NCBI GenBank assembly: GCA_024681215.1
Contig: JAILBG010000132.1
Coordinates: 1-64,000 of the forward strand
Length of the DNA stretch: 64,000 bases
Reading direction: 5' to 3'
Source of the DNA: RUG563 sp024681215
Lineage (GTDB): Bacteria > Bacillota > Clostridia > Christensenellales > Aristaeellaceae
The notes beneath the pieces are model-generated. The model worked only from the letters and a program-made list of their open reading frames with translations. It did not search any database and was not told the origin of the DNA. Position numbers and translations under genes: made by a program. Each line of letters opens with the position of its first letter. Positions within the stretch are counted from its first letter, which is position 1. Below are positions 43,763 through 52,405 of this stretch, piece by piece.

Positions 43763-44698
43763 TCATCCCTCCTCGGTTTCCTGCAGCGTGGGCATGGCGG
43801 GGATGGCCCCCGGACGGCTGGCGGTGATGGACGCCGCCTTGTTGGCGAAGCCCACGAAGGCGTTCAGTTCCTCCGTAGTCAGGCCGTCGATGCCGCCCCG
43901 GCGGGCAATGCGGCTCAGGAACGCGCCGAAAAAGGTGTCCCCCGCGCCGTTGGTGTCCGCCACCTTCACCGGGCAGCCGGGCACCGTCCCCGTCAGGGCC
44001 CCGCAGCGCCACATGGCCCCGCGGGCCCCCAGCGTCACCACCGCCAGGCGCACCCCCAGGCCCATCAGCTTCCCAAGGGCGGCTTCCGGCTCCTTCACGC
44101 CGCACAGCAGCGCCGTTTCCTCGTCGCTGATCTTCACGATATCGCACAGCGGCAGCACGGCGCGCATCTGAATAACGGCCTCCGCCTCCGAATCCCACAG
44201 CACCGAGCGGTAATTGGGATCGTAGGTGATCAGCGCCCCGGAAGCCTTGGCGCTCCGCACCGCGGCCGCCACCGCCTCCCGGCAGTCTGGATCGGTGAGG
44301 CTGACGCTGCCGAAATGCAATATGCCCGTGCCCCGCACGGCCTCCTTTGCCTGTTCCATGTCGATGCGGGTGTCCGCCCCGGGCTTGCGGCAGAAGGAAA
44401 AGCTGCGCTCCCCGCGGGCGTCCACCGTCACCACCGCCAATGTGGTGCTGGCCCCCTTCGCGGTCTGCAGCCCCTCCGCGGACACGCCGAAGCGCACCAG
44501 CGTATCCCGCAGCAGCGCGCCGAAGGCGTCCTCCCCCACGCACCCCACGAAGGCGGCCTCCGCCCCCAGCTTCGCCGCCGCAACGGCCACGTTGGCCGGC
44601 GCGCCGCCGGGGTTCGCCGCAAAATGGGGTATGCCGTTTTCGTCGATCCAGGTTTGAGTCATGTCCACCAGGATTTCACCGATAGCCGTGATTTTCAC
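43763..44698 (-). CDS. PfkB family carbohydrate kinase, probably fructokinase
   Basis: Ribokinase-fold sugar kinase of 311 residues. The N-terminal signature is NPGGAPANVAVAAAKLG and the C-terminal one DTNGAGDTFFGAFL with the catalytic aspartate. Fructokinases of this group share the length and layout. The assignment is supported by the next gene: an amylosucrase-like enzyme would release fructose from sucrose. It is first in a four-gene operon with its own promoter (44752-44780). GAGGTGC precedes ATG 44698. Confidence 0.85.
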   Translation of the reverse strand: MKITAIGEILVDMTQTWIDENGIPHFAANPGGAPANVAVAAAKLGAEAAFVGCVGEDAFGALLRDTLVRFGVSAEGLQTAKGASTTLAVVTVDARGERSFSFCRKPGADTRIDMEQAKEAVRGTGILHFGSVSLTDPDCREAVAAAVRSAKASGALITYDPNYRSVLWDSEAEAVIQMRAVLPLCDIVKISDEETALLCGVKEPEAALGKLMGLGVRLAVVTLGARGAMWRCGALTGTVPGCPVKVADTNGAGDTFFGAFLSRIARRGGIDGLTTEELNAFVGFANKAASITASRPGAIPAMPTLQETEEG

Positions 44699-44751
44699 TT
44701 TTGCACCTCGCTATAAGCGGCACGAAGCCGGATATCCATGTTTCTGAATCC

Positions 44752-44780
44752 ATTATATCATCCGCGCCGGAGAAACGCAA
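44752..44780 (-). promoter_or_regulatory. promoter of the fructokinase/amylosucrase operon
   Basis: Minus strand TTGCGT (44775-44780), a 17-base spacer and TATAAT (44752-44757). Confidence 0.75.
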
Positions 44781-44823
44781 CGAAAAAAACATCCGCCGCC
44801 GGCCGCATTTTTCCCCATCCGGA

Positions 44824-44852
44824 TTGCGTGCCGCCGCAAATCATGGTATAAT
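44824..44852 (+). promoter_or_regulatory. promoter of the nucleoside hydrolase operon
   Basis: TTGCGT (44824-44829), a 17-base spacer and TATAAT (44847-44852). It uses the same -35 hexamer as the divergent promoter 45 bases away. Confidence 0.75.
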
Positions 44853-44893
44853 CATACAAAAATGTCCCGGCGCGGCGTCCGGGCCGGAAAGAA

Positions 44894-45781
44894 GTGTTCC
44901 CTTTGCTTCAGTTTCAGGTGCCCGAGCAGAAAAAGCTTCGGGTGATCGTGGATACGGACACCGCCTGCGAGGCGGACGATCCCTTCGCCGTCGCCTACGC
45001 GCTGATGAGCCCCAAGCTCCTGGTCCGCGCGGTGACGGCGGCGCATTTCGCCCGGCCCGGATCCATGGAAAAAAGCCGGGAAGCCGCCCTGCGGGTGACG
45101 CAGACCATGGGATCGGAGGTGCCGGTGCTGCGGGGCGAGGAAGGCCCCGGCGGCGGGGGCGGGCCGTCCGAAGCCGTCCGATGCATGATCCGGGAAGCCC
45201 GAACGGAAGATCCGCGCCCCCTGTTCATCCTGTGCATGGGCGCGCTGACCAATCTCGCCCGGGCGCTGCGCGAAACGCCGGACATCGCCCCGCGGCTTAC
45301 GGCGGTGGTCATCGGCGGCCATCCCTACGGGGATAACCGTCCGCCCTGGCGGGAATTCAATTTCGGCAACGATCCGGACGCGGCCAACGCCGTGCTGCAG
45401 TCCGCCGCCCCGGTGTGGCAGATCCCCTCCGACGTGTACGGCAGCATCCGGGTGGGGCTGGCGGAGCTGCAGGAGCAGGTGATGCCCTACGGAAAAATCG
45501 GCCGGTATCTGTTCGGGCAGATGATCGCCTACAACATGACCCCGGAAGCCGCATGGACCCAGGGCGAAAGCTGGTCCCTGGGGGATTCCCCCGCGGTGGC
45601 CGCGGTGCTGCACCCCACCTGCGGGCGCACGGCGCGCCGCCCCGTCTGCCGGGTGGAAAACGATACCTCCTATTCTCCCCTGCCCGGCGGGCGGGAGATC
45701 CTGGTTTATCAGGATATGGACAGCCGGTATCTGCTGGGGGATTTCTACGCCAAGCTGCACCTCCTCTACCCCCGGGCATGA
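44894..45781 (+). CDS. inosine-uridine-type nucleoside hydrolase
   Basis: A 295-residue protein of the nucleoside hydrolase family, which cleaves the N-glycosidic bond of ribonucleosides. The calcium-binding signature DTDTACEADDPFAV near residue 20 is a variant of the usual DTDxGxDD. MGALTNLARAL and the DPDAANAVL segment are also typical. The start is GTG 44894 after GGAAAGAA; TTG 44903 is an alternative. The stop overlaps the start of the binding-domain/GGDEF gene (ATGA at 45778-45781). The substrate base is not predictable. Confidence 0.85.
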   Translation: MFPLLQFQVPEQKKLRVIVDTDTACEADDPFAVAYALMSPKLLVRAVTAAHFARPGSMEKSREAALRVTQTMGSEVPVLRGEEGPGGGGGPSEAVRCMIREARTEDPRPLFILCMGALTNLARALRETPDIAPRLTAVVIGGHPYGDNRPPWREFNFGNDPDAANAVLQSAAPVWQIPSDVYGSIRVGLAELQEQVMPYGKIGRYLFGQMIAYNMTPEAAWTQGESWSLGDSPAVAAVLHPTCGRTARRPVCRVENDTSYSPLPGGREILVYQDMDSRYLLGDFYAKLHLLYPRA

Positions 45782-47784
45782 GCAGAAAAGAAGACACAGG
45801 AAAACAAATTATGGAAGAAAATCGCACGGAACGCAAGGAAGAAAGCCCGTCCCCCCTCCCCGCCGGCCGGAAAACCATCGCGGTCTTTATTTCCGCGCTC
45901 TATGAGGACATGGTGCGGCAGACCGTGAACGGCCTGCTGGAGGCCGCCCGGGGAGAGAACGTGAAGCTCGTCTTCTTCGCCAGCTTCGCCGACAACCACA
46001 CCAGCAAGAACTACGATCTGTATCAGGATTACGACGTGGGCGACTTCGTGGTATACCTGCTGCCGGATCTGAAAAAATACGACGCGCTGATCACCTTCGA
46101 CACCTATATGACCGGCTCCTTCATCGAGCCCATCGACCGGCTGAAGAAAGCGGTGGCCTGCCCGGTATTCACCCTGGGCACGGTGAAGGAGGGCACCTAC
46201 AGCATCGTCAACGATCAGGACCTGTCTTTTTCCGAGCTGATCGAGCATCTCATCGGCCATCACGGCTGCCGGGACCTCGTTCACGTAGCCGGGCCGGTGG
46301 AGCGGTCCTTCTGCCTGGAACGCATCCAGATTTTCCAAAGCACCCTGTCCGCTCACGGCCTTCCCTGCGGGGACGACCGCATCTACTACGGCACCCTCCG
46401 CCCGGAATGCGGGCCGGAGATCGTGGAGAAGATCCTGGCCCACTATGCGCAGGAGGGCAAGCGCAGGCTGCCGGAGGCCATCGTCTGCGTCAACGACTAT
46501 ACCGCCATCGGCATCATCAGCGCCCTGGAGGACCGGGGCTTCCGGGTGCCCCAGGACGTGATCGTCACCGGGTACGACGATATCCTGCGGGCGCAGTTCA
46601 ACGAGCCGTCCATCACCACCTCCGCCCAGCCCTTCTTCCGCGTGGGCGAAACCGGCATGAAGCTGCTGCTCAGGCGCCTGCGGGGAGAACCGGTGGAAGA
46701 AAAAACCGCCGTTCCCGGCGTGCTGTGCCTGCGCCAGTCCTGCGGATGCGAGCCCGCTTCGGTGCGCAAAAAGGATACCATCCGGGAAAAATACATCCGC
46801 ACGGTCACCAACCTGGAAAACCTGGCCCTGTCCAACACCAATCTGATCCTCGGCGGCGCCATCTGCGATACCGCGGAGGAGATCTACAGCGAAATCGAAA
46901 AGGGCTGCCTGCGGGAAACCGGCTTTCAGGACGCCGCGCTGTGCCTCATCGACGGCTGGGACCAGAAAAAGCTGATCCAGCACCGCTACACCCTGAAGGA
47001 AGAAACCTTCAACGTGGTCTGCGGCACCTGGCACGGCAAGCCCGTCAGGCGGCAGACCCTGCCTAAGGGCAATCTGCTCCCGGATGAAATGATGCAGGAC
47101 GATGCGCCGTACTACATTTTCCCCATCCATCACCTGCAGTATTTCCTGGGGTATTTCATCGTGAATCCGCATCTTAAGGAAATGGAGCAGCTCCACATCA
47201 AATCCTGGCTGGTCAGCGTCAGCACGGTGCTGATTAACTGGCTCTTCCGCAATCAGCTGAAAAATTCCGTGCGGGAGCTGGATTACCTGTACCAGACGGA
47301 TATGCTCACCGGCCTGTACAACCGCTGGGGCTATTACCGGTTCTTCGAGAGCTATTACGAGGAATGCCGCGCCGAGGGCGACGAATTGGCCGTATTCCTC
47401 ATCGACATGAACAACATGAAAAAGATCAACGACGTCTACGGCCACGCCGAAGGAGATTTCTGCCTGTGCGTCCTTGCGGAAGCGATGCGGAAAAGCGCCC
47501 TGAAGGACGAGATCTGCGTCCGCACCGGCGGGGACGAATTCGTGGTGCTGGCCAAGCACTACGATCAGGAGAAAGAGGAAAGATACAGGCGGCTGGTCCG
47601 GGAGCAGATCGACGAAAGGCTGGAAGCGGCCGGGAAGCAGTACCGGATGACCGTCAGCATCGGCTGCTGCCGCAGCGTTCCCGAGCCCTTCGACGACGGC
47701 GTTTCGCTTCAGTCCGTAGCGGAAACGTACCTCAAAAAAGCGGACAAAGCCATGTACCGGGAAAAGAAGCACAAGCCGCAATAA
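45778..47784 (+). CDS. LacI-type ligand-binding domain fused to diguanylate cyclase
   Basis: A 668-residue protein with no signal peptide or membrane segment. Residues about 30-330 are a periplasmic-binding-protein type I fold of the LacI/GalR kind (TIAVFISALYEDMVRQTVNGLLEAA, then VIVTGYDDILRAQFNEPSITT), but there is no DNA-binding helix-turn-helix. A GAF-like middle region follows. The C-terminal GGDEF domain has intact GGDEF at 584-588 (start DMLTGLYNRWGYYRF) and no clear RxxD inhibitory site. I infer a cytoplasmic sensor of a sugar or nucleoside that makes c-di-GMP. ATG 45778 is coupled to the nucleoside hydrolase stop; ATG 45811 with AGGAAA is the alternative. Confidence 0.85.
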   Translation: MSRKEDTGKQIMEENRTERKEESPSPLPAGRKTIAVFISALYEDMVRQTVNGLLEAARGENVKLVFFASFADNHTSKNYDLYQDYDVGDFVVYLLPDLKKYDALITFDTYMTGSFIEPIDRLKKAVACPVFTLGTVKEGTYSIVNDQDLSFSELIEHLIGHHGCRDLVHVAGPVERSFCLERIQIFQSTLSAHGLPCGDDRIYYGTLRPECGPEIVEKILAHYAQEGKRRLPEAIVCVNDYTAIGIISALEDRGFRVPQDVIVTGYDDILRAQFNEPSITTSAQPFFRVGETGMKLLLRRLRGEPVEEKTAVPGVLCLRQSCGCEPASVRKKDTIREKYIRTVTNLENLALSNTNLILGGAICDTAEEIYSEIEKGCLRETGFQDAALCLIDGWDQKKLIQHRYTLKEETFNVVCGTWHGKPVRRQTLPKGNLLPDEMMQDDAPYYIFPIHHLQYFLGYFIVNPHLKEMEQLHIKSWLVSVSTVLINWLFRNQLKNSVRELDYLYQTDMLTGLYNRWGYYRFFESYYEECRAEGDELAVFLIDMNNMKKINDVYGHAEGDFCLCVLAEAMRKSALKDEICVRTGGDEFVVLAKHYDQEKEERYRRLVREQIDERLEAAGKQYRMTVSIGCCRSVPEPFDDGVSLQSVAETYLKKADKAMYREKKHKPQ

Positions 47785-47879
47785 ACCAAAAAACATGGGG
47801 ATACTGCTTAAGCCAATCTGCAATATCCTCTTTGTTTACATGGGTATTGGTTTTCATAAAAGAATGAGCAACAGTGAAT

Positions 47880-48126
47880 ACCGGGAAATCGAAACCCCCG
47901 GGGTGGTTTGGAGGGGCCGCAGCCCCTCCAAGTGGAATCCGCAGCAGCGACCTGTGCGCTGCGAGGAGCATTTTTGCGAAGCAGAGCATGCCCTGCGAGA
48001 GCAAAAATGCTTTGCTTGCGCCTTTTCCGCCCGAGAGTCCCGCAGGGACGAGAGGAAAAGGCGTTTTATGTCGATCAAATGGATCCTCCATTTGATCGAA
48101 GGGACTGTGCAACAGCCCCTTTTTTC
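47880..48126. repeat. multi-hairpin extragenic element, no gene
   Basis: The 352-base gap 47785-48136 has no supportable gene. It contains a row of inverted repeats: 47908-47917/47922-47931 (10 bp); 47944-47949/47957-47962; 47967-47977/48001-48011 (11 bp, with its own inner hairpin); 48019-48028/48054-48063 (10 bp); 48071-48083/48087-48099 (13 bp, perfect); and a final stem with a T-run. The even spacing looks like a composite extragenic palindromic element rather than a single terminator. Confidence 0.65.
48101..48126 (+). terminator. terminator at the end of the multi-hairpin element
   Basis: GGGACTGT (48101-48108) pairs with ACAGCCCC (one mismatch) over a short loop, followed by six T (48120-48125). 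It would end the nucleoside hydrolase/GGDEF transcript. Confidence 0.65.
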
Positions 48127-48136
48127 GTCTGCCGGA

Positions 48137-49063
48137 TCATCCGACAGCCGCCAGCGCCACGAACCCCAGCAGCGTCACCATCGTGGAAACCGACAGCGCG
48201 GAGGACAGGTATGCTCTCTGCTTATCGTCATTGGAAAAGACGGACAGCACATAGGGCGGCGGCAGCAGGAACATGAGCAGCATGGGCTTTTCCCACGCCG
48301 TCTGCGGCCACAGCGCCCGGAACAGAAGCAGCGCGGCGCCGCCCAGCGCCGCCATGACGGCCAGCCGCAGGCCCACCGCCTGCAGCGCGGCGCGCCAGGG
48401 AATATCCCGCAGCGCCAGATCATACCCCACGCTGATCAGGATCAGCGCGCTCACCGGCGCCGCGGCGATCTGGGCGCAGGCGTCCAGGATCGCTTTCCCT
48501 TCGCCCATGGCCTGATACAGCCCCGTGACCCCCAGCAGCACCCCGGCGGCGATGGCCAGGATGATGGGCGACAGCGCCATTTCCCTGATGATCCCGGCAG
48601 GCGATTCCTTTTTCCCCTCCGCCTCACGGGCAAGCAGCGCCTTATAGAGCGTGAACACGAACAGCACCTGCCCCAGATCGATCCGGGCGAAATCCGCCAG
48701 CTTTTCACGGCCGTAGAGCAGCTCAAACAGGGCGTAGCCCAGCATGCCCGCCTCAAAGCCCGTGGTCAGGAAGGGCAGGAACCGGCTTTGGATCCCCAAC
48801 GCTTTCCCGCCTGCTTTCCCCAGATAAAAAGCGACGCAGCACAGCGCGAACATGATCAGCGGCACCGCCAGCATGGCCGTGGAATATTCCGCCGACGCAA
48901 ACGTGCGCAGCAGCACCGCCGGCAGCCCGATCTGCACCGCCACGGTCTTAAGCGCGTCCACGCCCTGCCGGGTCAGGATCTTTTTCGCCCGGCACAGCAT
49001 GCCGAGCCCCAGCATCAGGATCACCGGCAGCACCGTGGAAAGCACCTGAACGCCCCTGTCCAT
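48137..49063 (-). CDS. AEC family (auxin efflux carrier-like) transporter
   Basis: A 308-residue membrane protein with about ten hydrophobic helices in two similar halves. VLPVILMLGLGMLCRAKKILT at the N terminus and the VGYDLALRD region are typical of bacterial AEC permeases, which export or exchange organic acids such as malate, among other solutes. GAGGTG precedes ATG 49063 inside the end of the methyltransferase gene. Its place at the end of an iron-uptake operon does not reveal the substrate. Confidence 0.82.
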   Translation of the reverse strand: MDRGVQVLSTVLPVILMLGLGMLCRAKKILTRQGVDALKTVAVQIGLPAVLLRTFASAEYSTAMLAVPLIMFALCCVAFYLGKAGGKALGIQSRFLPFLTTGFEAGMLGYALFELLYGREKLADFARIDLGQVLFVFTLYKALLAREAEGKKESPAGIIREMALSPIILAIAAGVLLGVTGLYQAMGEGKAILDACAQIAAAPVSALILISVGYDLALRDIPWRAALQAVGLRLAVMAALGGAALLLFRALWPQTAWEKPMLLMFLLPPPYVLSVFSNDDKQRAYLSSALSVSTMVTLLGFVALAAVG

Positions 49064-49066
49064 ACG

Positions 49067-49573
49067 TCACCTCTTTCGCCCCGCCCCGTCTTTTTCCAGG
49101 GCCAGCAGCCATTTTTTCCTCTCCAGGCCCCCGGCGTAGCCCGTCAGCGCTCCGTCCGCGCCGATCACCCGATGGCAGGGCACCATCAGGGAAATGGGGT
49201 TTCGCCCCACCGCGGCCCCCACCGCCCGGCAAGCGGCGTGCCCGGCGCCCAGCCGGGCGGCGATCTCCCCGTAGGTCGCCGTATGCCCGTACGGGATCAG
49301 AAGCAGTTCCGCCCAGACCGCCCGGGAAAACGCCGTGCCCGCCAGCAAAAGCGGTGGCGGCGCGCCCGGCTCCGTCCCGGTGAAATACCTCTCCAGCCAG
49401 CGATCCGCCGCGTCGAACGCCGGCAGGGGCCCTTCTTTTTCCGTTCCGTCCAGCCCCGCGCCGAAGCGCTTCTGCCCCTGGAACCACAGCCCGGCGACGG
49501 CCTCGCCCTCCCCGGCCACGAGGATCGGGCCCAGGGGCGAAAAATAGCGGTGGATCCGGCGCGCGGCGCTCAC
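49067..49573 (-). CDS. ogt: methylated-DNA-[protein]-cysteine S-methyltransferase
   Basis: Suicidal repair protein that moves alkyl groups from O6 of guanine to its own cysteine. The active site is PCHRV (ISLMVPCHRVIGADG), preceded by the DNA-binding helix PYGHTATYGEIAARLG and RAVGAAVGRNP. The start is not the first in the frame: GTG 49573 overlaps the stop of the small Cys-rich Feo gene (GTGA) and gives 168 residues, the usual family length. It is followed after three bases by the AEC transporter gene. Confidence 0.9.
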   Translation of the reverse strand: MSAARRIHRYFSPLGPILVAGEGEAVAGLWFQGQKRFGAGLDGTEKEGPLPAFDAADRWLERYFTGTEPGAPPPLLLAGTAFSRAVWAELLLIPYGHTATYGEIAARLGAGHAACRAVGAAVGRNPISLMVPCHRVIGADGALTGYAGGLERKKWLLALEKDGAGRKR

Positions 49574-49710
49574 AGCCCGCAGCCGCCCCGCCGGGAGCAG
49601 CCTTCGCAGCATCCGCCACAGCCGTTTTTCTTTCTTTTCCGCGCGCCCAGCATCCCCAGCGCCGCGATCAGGACGATTCCCAGCGGGATCAGGATATCCC
49701 ACAGATTCAT
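49570..49710 (-). CDS. FeoB-associated Cys-rich membrane protein
   Basis: A 46-residue protein: MNLWDILIPLGI, one membrane helix to about residue 22, basic residues ARKRKKN, then a cysteine cluster (CGGCCEGC, then GGCGL at the end). This is the layout of the FeoB-associated family found next to feoB in Clostridia and Bacteroidetes. It lies 13 bases downstream of feoAB; AAGGAAT before ATG 49710 is the ribosome site. It probably takes part in ferrous iron handling at the pore. Confidence 0.85.
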   Translation of the reverse strand: MNLWDILIPLGIVLIAALGMLGARKRKKNGCGGCCEGCSRRGGCGL

Positions 49711-49723
49711 GGCCATTCCTTTC

Positions 49724-52060
49724 TCAGCCCAAAGCCATGCCGATCAAACGCACGATCAGCGCCCCGAGCCACGCCAGCGTACACTGCCAGAACACCACGC
49801 CCAGGGCCCACCTGCGCCCCATTTCCCGCCGGATGGCGGCCACCGCCGCCACGCAGGGGGTATACAGCAGGCTGAACACCAGCATGCACGCCGCGCTCAG
49901 GCCGCCCAGGGCTTCCAGCCCGTCCCGGAACAGCATCTCCATCACGGAAACCACGCTTTCCTTGGCCATGAAGCCGCTGATCAGGGAGGTGACGATCCGC
50001 CAGTCCCCCAGGCCCACCGGCGCGAACAGCGGGGCGATCAGGCTGGCCGCCGCCGCCAGGATGCTGTCGTGGGGGTCCTCCACCAGATTGAAGCGGAAAT
50101 CGAAGGTCTTGAGGAACCAGACCACGATGGTGGCGATGAGGATGACGGAAAAGGCGCGGTGCAGGAAATCCTTCGCCTTCTCCCACAGCAGCAGCATCAC
50201 GTTCCGGGGGCTGGGAAAGCGGTAATTGGGCAATTCCATCACGAAGGGCACCGCCTCGCCCTTGAACAGGGTGTTCCGGAACACGTGCGCCGCCAGGATC
50301 CCCGCCAGGATGCCCAGCAGATACAGCCCCGTGATGATCAGCCAGCTCCGCCCCGGGAAAAACACGCTGACGAAGAAGCCGTAAATGGGCAGCTTGGCCG
50401 TGCAGCTCATAAAGGGCGTCAGCAGGATGGTCATCCTGCGGTCCCGGGCGCTGGGCAGCGTCCGGGTGGACATGACGGCGGGCACCGTGCACCCAAAGCC
50501 GATGAGCATGGGCACGATGCTGCGACCGGACAGGCCGATGCGGCGCAGCAGCTTATCCATCACGAAGGCCACCCGGGCGATGTATCCGCTGTCCTCCAGC
50601 AAGGACAGGAAGAAAAACAGGATCACGATGATGGGCAGGAAGCTCACCACCGTGCCCACACCCTCGAAAACGCCGTCGATCACCAGGCTCTGCACCGTCT
50701 GGTTGACCCCGGCGGACCGCATGCCCGCATCCGCCAGATCCCGGAGGGCGCCGATGCCGTCGGCCAGAAGATCCTGGAAAAAGGGGCCGATCAGGAAGAA
50801 CGTGAGGAAGAATACCAGGGCCATGATGCCGACAAAGAAAGGAATGGCGGTGTATTTCCCCGTCAGCACCCGGTCCAGGCGCTGGCTGCGGCGGTGCTCC
50901 TTGCTCTCGTGGGGCTTGATCACGCATTCGTCGCACACCCGGCGGATGAAATCGAACCGCATATCCGCCATGGCGGCGCTGGGGTCCAGCCCCCGTTCGT
51001 TTTCCATCTGCAGGACGATATGCTGCAGCATCTCTTTTTCGTTCTGATCCAGCGCCAGCTTTTCTTCGATCAGCCGGTCGCCCTCGATGAGCTTCCCCGC
51101 GGCGAAGCGCAGCGGCAAGTCCGCCGCCCGGGCGTGGTCCTCGATCAGGTGGGCCACGGCGTGCAGCGCCCGGTGCACCGCCCCGCCGTGATCCTCCGCG
51201 CCGCAGAAATCCTGCTCCACGGGGCGCTCCCGGTATTTGGCGATGTGCACCGCATGGCGCACCAGCTCGTCCACGCCCTCGTTCTTCGCCGCGGAAATAG
51301 GCACCACCGGCACCCCCAGTATTCGCTCCATGGCGTTCACGTCCACGGTGCCGCCGTTGCCCCGCAATTCGTCCATCATGTTCAGCGCCACCACCATGGG
51401 CACGTTCATTTCCAACAGCTGCACCGTCAGGTACAGGTTCCTTTCGATGTTGGTGGCGTCCACGATATTGATGATGGCCCGGGGATGATCCTTCAGCACG
51501 AAATCCCGGGAAACCAGCTCCTCGCTGGAATAGGGGGACATCGAATAGATCCCCGGCAGGTCGGTGATCAGGGTATCGGCATGGCCGCGGATCACGCCGT
51601 CCTTGCGGTCCACCGTGACGCCGGGAAAATTGCCCACGTGCTGGTTGGAGCCGGTGAGCTGATTGAACAGGGTGGTTTTTCCGCTGTTCTGGTTGCCCAC
51701 CAGGGCGAAGGTCAGCTTCGTGCCCTCCGGCAGCGGATCCCCCGTGCCCTTGGGATGGAACTTGCCTTCCTCGCCCAATCCGGGGTGATCGCTGTACCGG
51801 CGGCGGTCCTGCTTTTCCCGGGGCGCCGCCGCCTGCTTAAGCGGCTCCACCTCGATCTTTTCCGCGTCCGCCAGCCGCAGCGTCAGTTCGTACCCGTGGA
51901 TCATCAGCTCCATCGGGTCGCCCATGGGGGCCAGCTTGATCGCCGTCACCTCCGCCCCGGGGATCACGCCCATATCCAGAAAATGCTGCCGCAGGGCGCC
52001 CTCGCCCCCCACCGTCCGCACCCGGGCGGTTTTTCCCGGCAGAAGTCCGCTCAGTTTCAT
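49724..52060 (-). CDS. feoB: FeoA-FeoB fusion, ferrous iron transporter
   Basis: The 778-residue protein joins a FeoA SH3-like domain (residues 1-72, starting MKLSGLLPGKTARV) to a full FeoB. The G domain starts near 115: G1 GNQNSGKT (122-129), G3 DLPGIYS and G4 NMMD. The membrane part has the two Gate regions (VPMLIGFGCTVPAVMSTR; a later LVFSLLYTPCVAAVAA). It imports Fe2+ across the cytoplasmic membrane. ATG 52060 has AAGGAG seven bases upstream. The leader holds a six-bp hairpin (52083-52100) and a direct TTGTC repeat further up, a possible regulatory site. It is first of an operon with the Cys-rich protein, ogt and the AEC gene. Confidence 0.96.
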   Translation of the reverse strand: MKLSGLLPGKTARVRTVGGEGALRQHFLDMGVIPGAEVTAIKLAPMGDPMELMIHGYELTLRLADAEKIEVEPLKQAAAPREKQDRRRYSDHPGLGEEGKFHPKGTGDPLPEGTKLTFALVGNQNSGKTTLFNQLTGSNQHVGNFPGVTVDRKDGVIRGHADTLITDLPGIYSMSPYSSEELVSRDFVLKDHPRAIINIVDATNIERNLYLTVQLLEMNVPMVVALNMMDELRGNGGTVDVNAMERILGVPVVPISAAKNEGVDELVRHAVHIAKYRERPVEQDFCGAEDHGGAVHRALHAVAHLIEDHARAADLPLRFAAGKLIEGDRLIEEKLALDQNEKEMLQHIVLQMENERGLDPSAAMADMRFDFIRRVCDECVIKPHESKEHRRSQRLDRVLTGKYTAIPFFVGIMALVFFLTFFLIGPFFQDLLADGIGALRDLADAGMRSAGVNQTVQSLVIDGVFEGVGTVVSFLPIIVILFFFLSLLEDSGYIARVAFVMDKLLRRIGLSGRSIVPMLIGFGCTVPAVMSTRTLPSARDRRMTILLTPFMSCTAKLPIYGFFVSVFFPGRSWLIITGLYLLGILAGILAAHVFRNTLFKGEAVPFVMELPNYRFPSPRNVMLLLWEKAKDFLHRAFSVILIATIVVWFLKTFDFRFNLVEDPHDSILAAAASLIAPLFAPVGLGDWRIVTSLISGFMAKESVVSVMEMLFRDGLEALGGLSAACMLVFSLLYTPCVAAVAAIRREMGRRWALGVVFWQCTLAWLGALIVRLIGMALG

Positions 52061-52153
52061 CGTCCGTCCGCTCCTTACCCGAACGGCGTCTTTTCGCCGT
52101 CCCAGGACAATATTAGACAAAACTTACGGATTTCCTTGTCTGTCCCGAAAATA

Positions 52154-52405
52154 TCATCTGTCCGCGCCTGATTCGGAAGAAGCACCGCGTTCATCCGTCT
52201 GCCTGAACAGAACGCACCCCATCTCCCGGAATTCCCGGATCTTCCGGCGCAGGGCGTCCTCGTCCACGCAAAAGCGCGCCGCCAGGCAGGTCAGGCAGTA
52301 AAACGCCTCCGCCCCGCGGTTCACCATTTTTTTCGTCAGGGCGATTTCGTCCTCTTCCAATATCCGTCCGCAGGAAACGCAGCGCCCGTCCTCCCCCTTA
52401 TCCAT
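52154..52405 (-). CDS. small zinc-ribbon protein (83 residues)
   Basis: Not assigned. It has a CVSCGR pair near the N terminus and CLTCL about 28 residues later, consistent with one bound zinc, then a helical charged stretch and a second cysteine in EMGCVLF. ATG 52405 overlaps the end of the alpha-galactosidase gene by eight bases, so it is coupled to it. feoAB follows 93 bases downstream. Similar small proteins occur in Clostridia, but I cannot name a function. Confidence 0.6.
   Translation of the reverse strand: MDKGEDGRCVSCGRILEEDEIALTKKMVNRGAEAFYCLTCLAARFCVDEDALRRKIREFREMGCVLFRQTDERGASSESGADR

Noticed and set aside
47880..48126. CRISPR-like array
   Set aside because: The stems differ in sequence and there are no equal repeats with unique spacers.
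47795..52171. Open frame of about 1450 codons on the plus strand opposite the feoAB operon
   Set aside because: Antisense to feoAB, ogt and the AEC gene and crosses the multi-hairpin element; composition (Arg, Pro, Gln, His) is that of a shadow frame.
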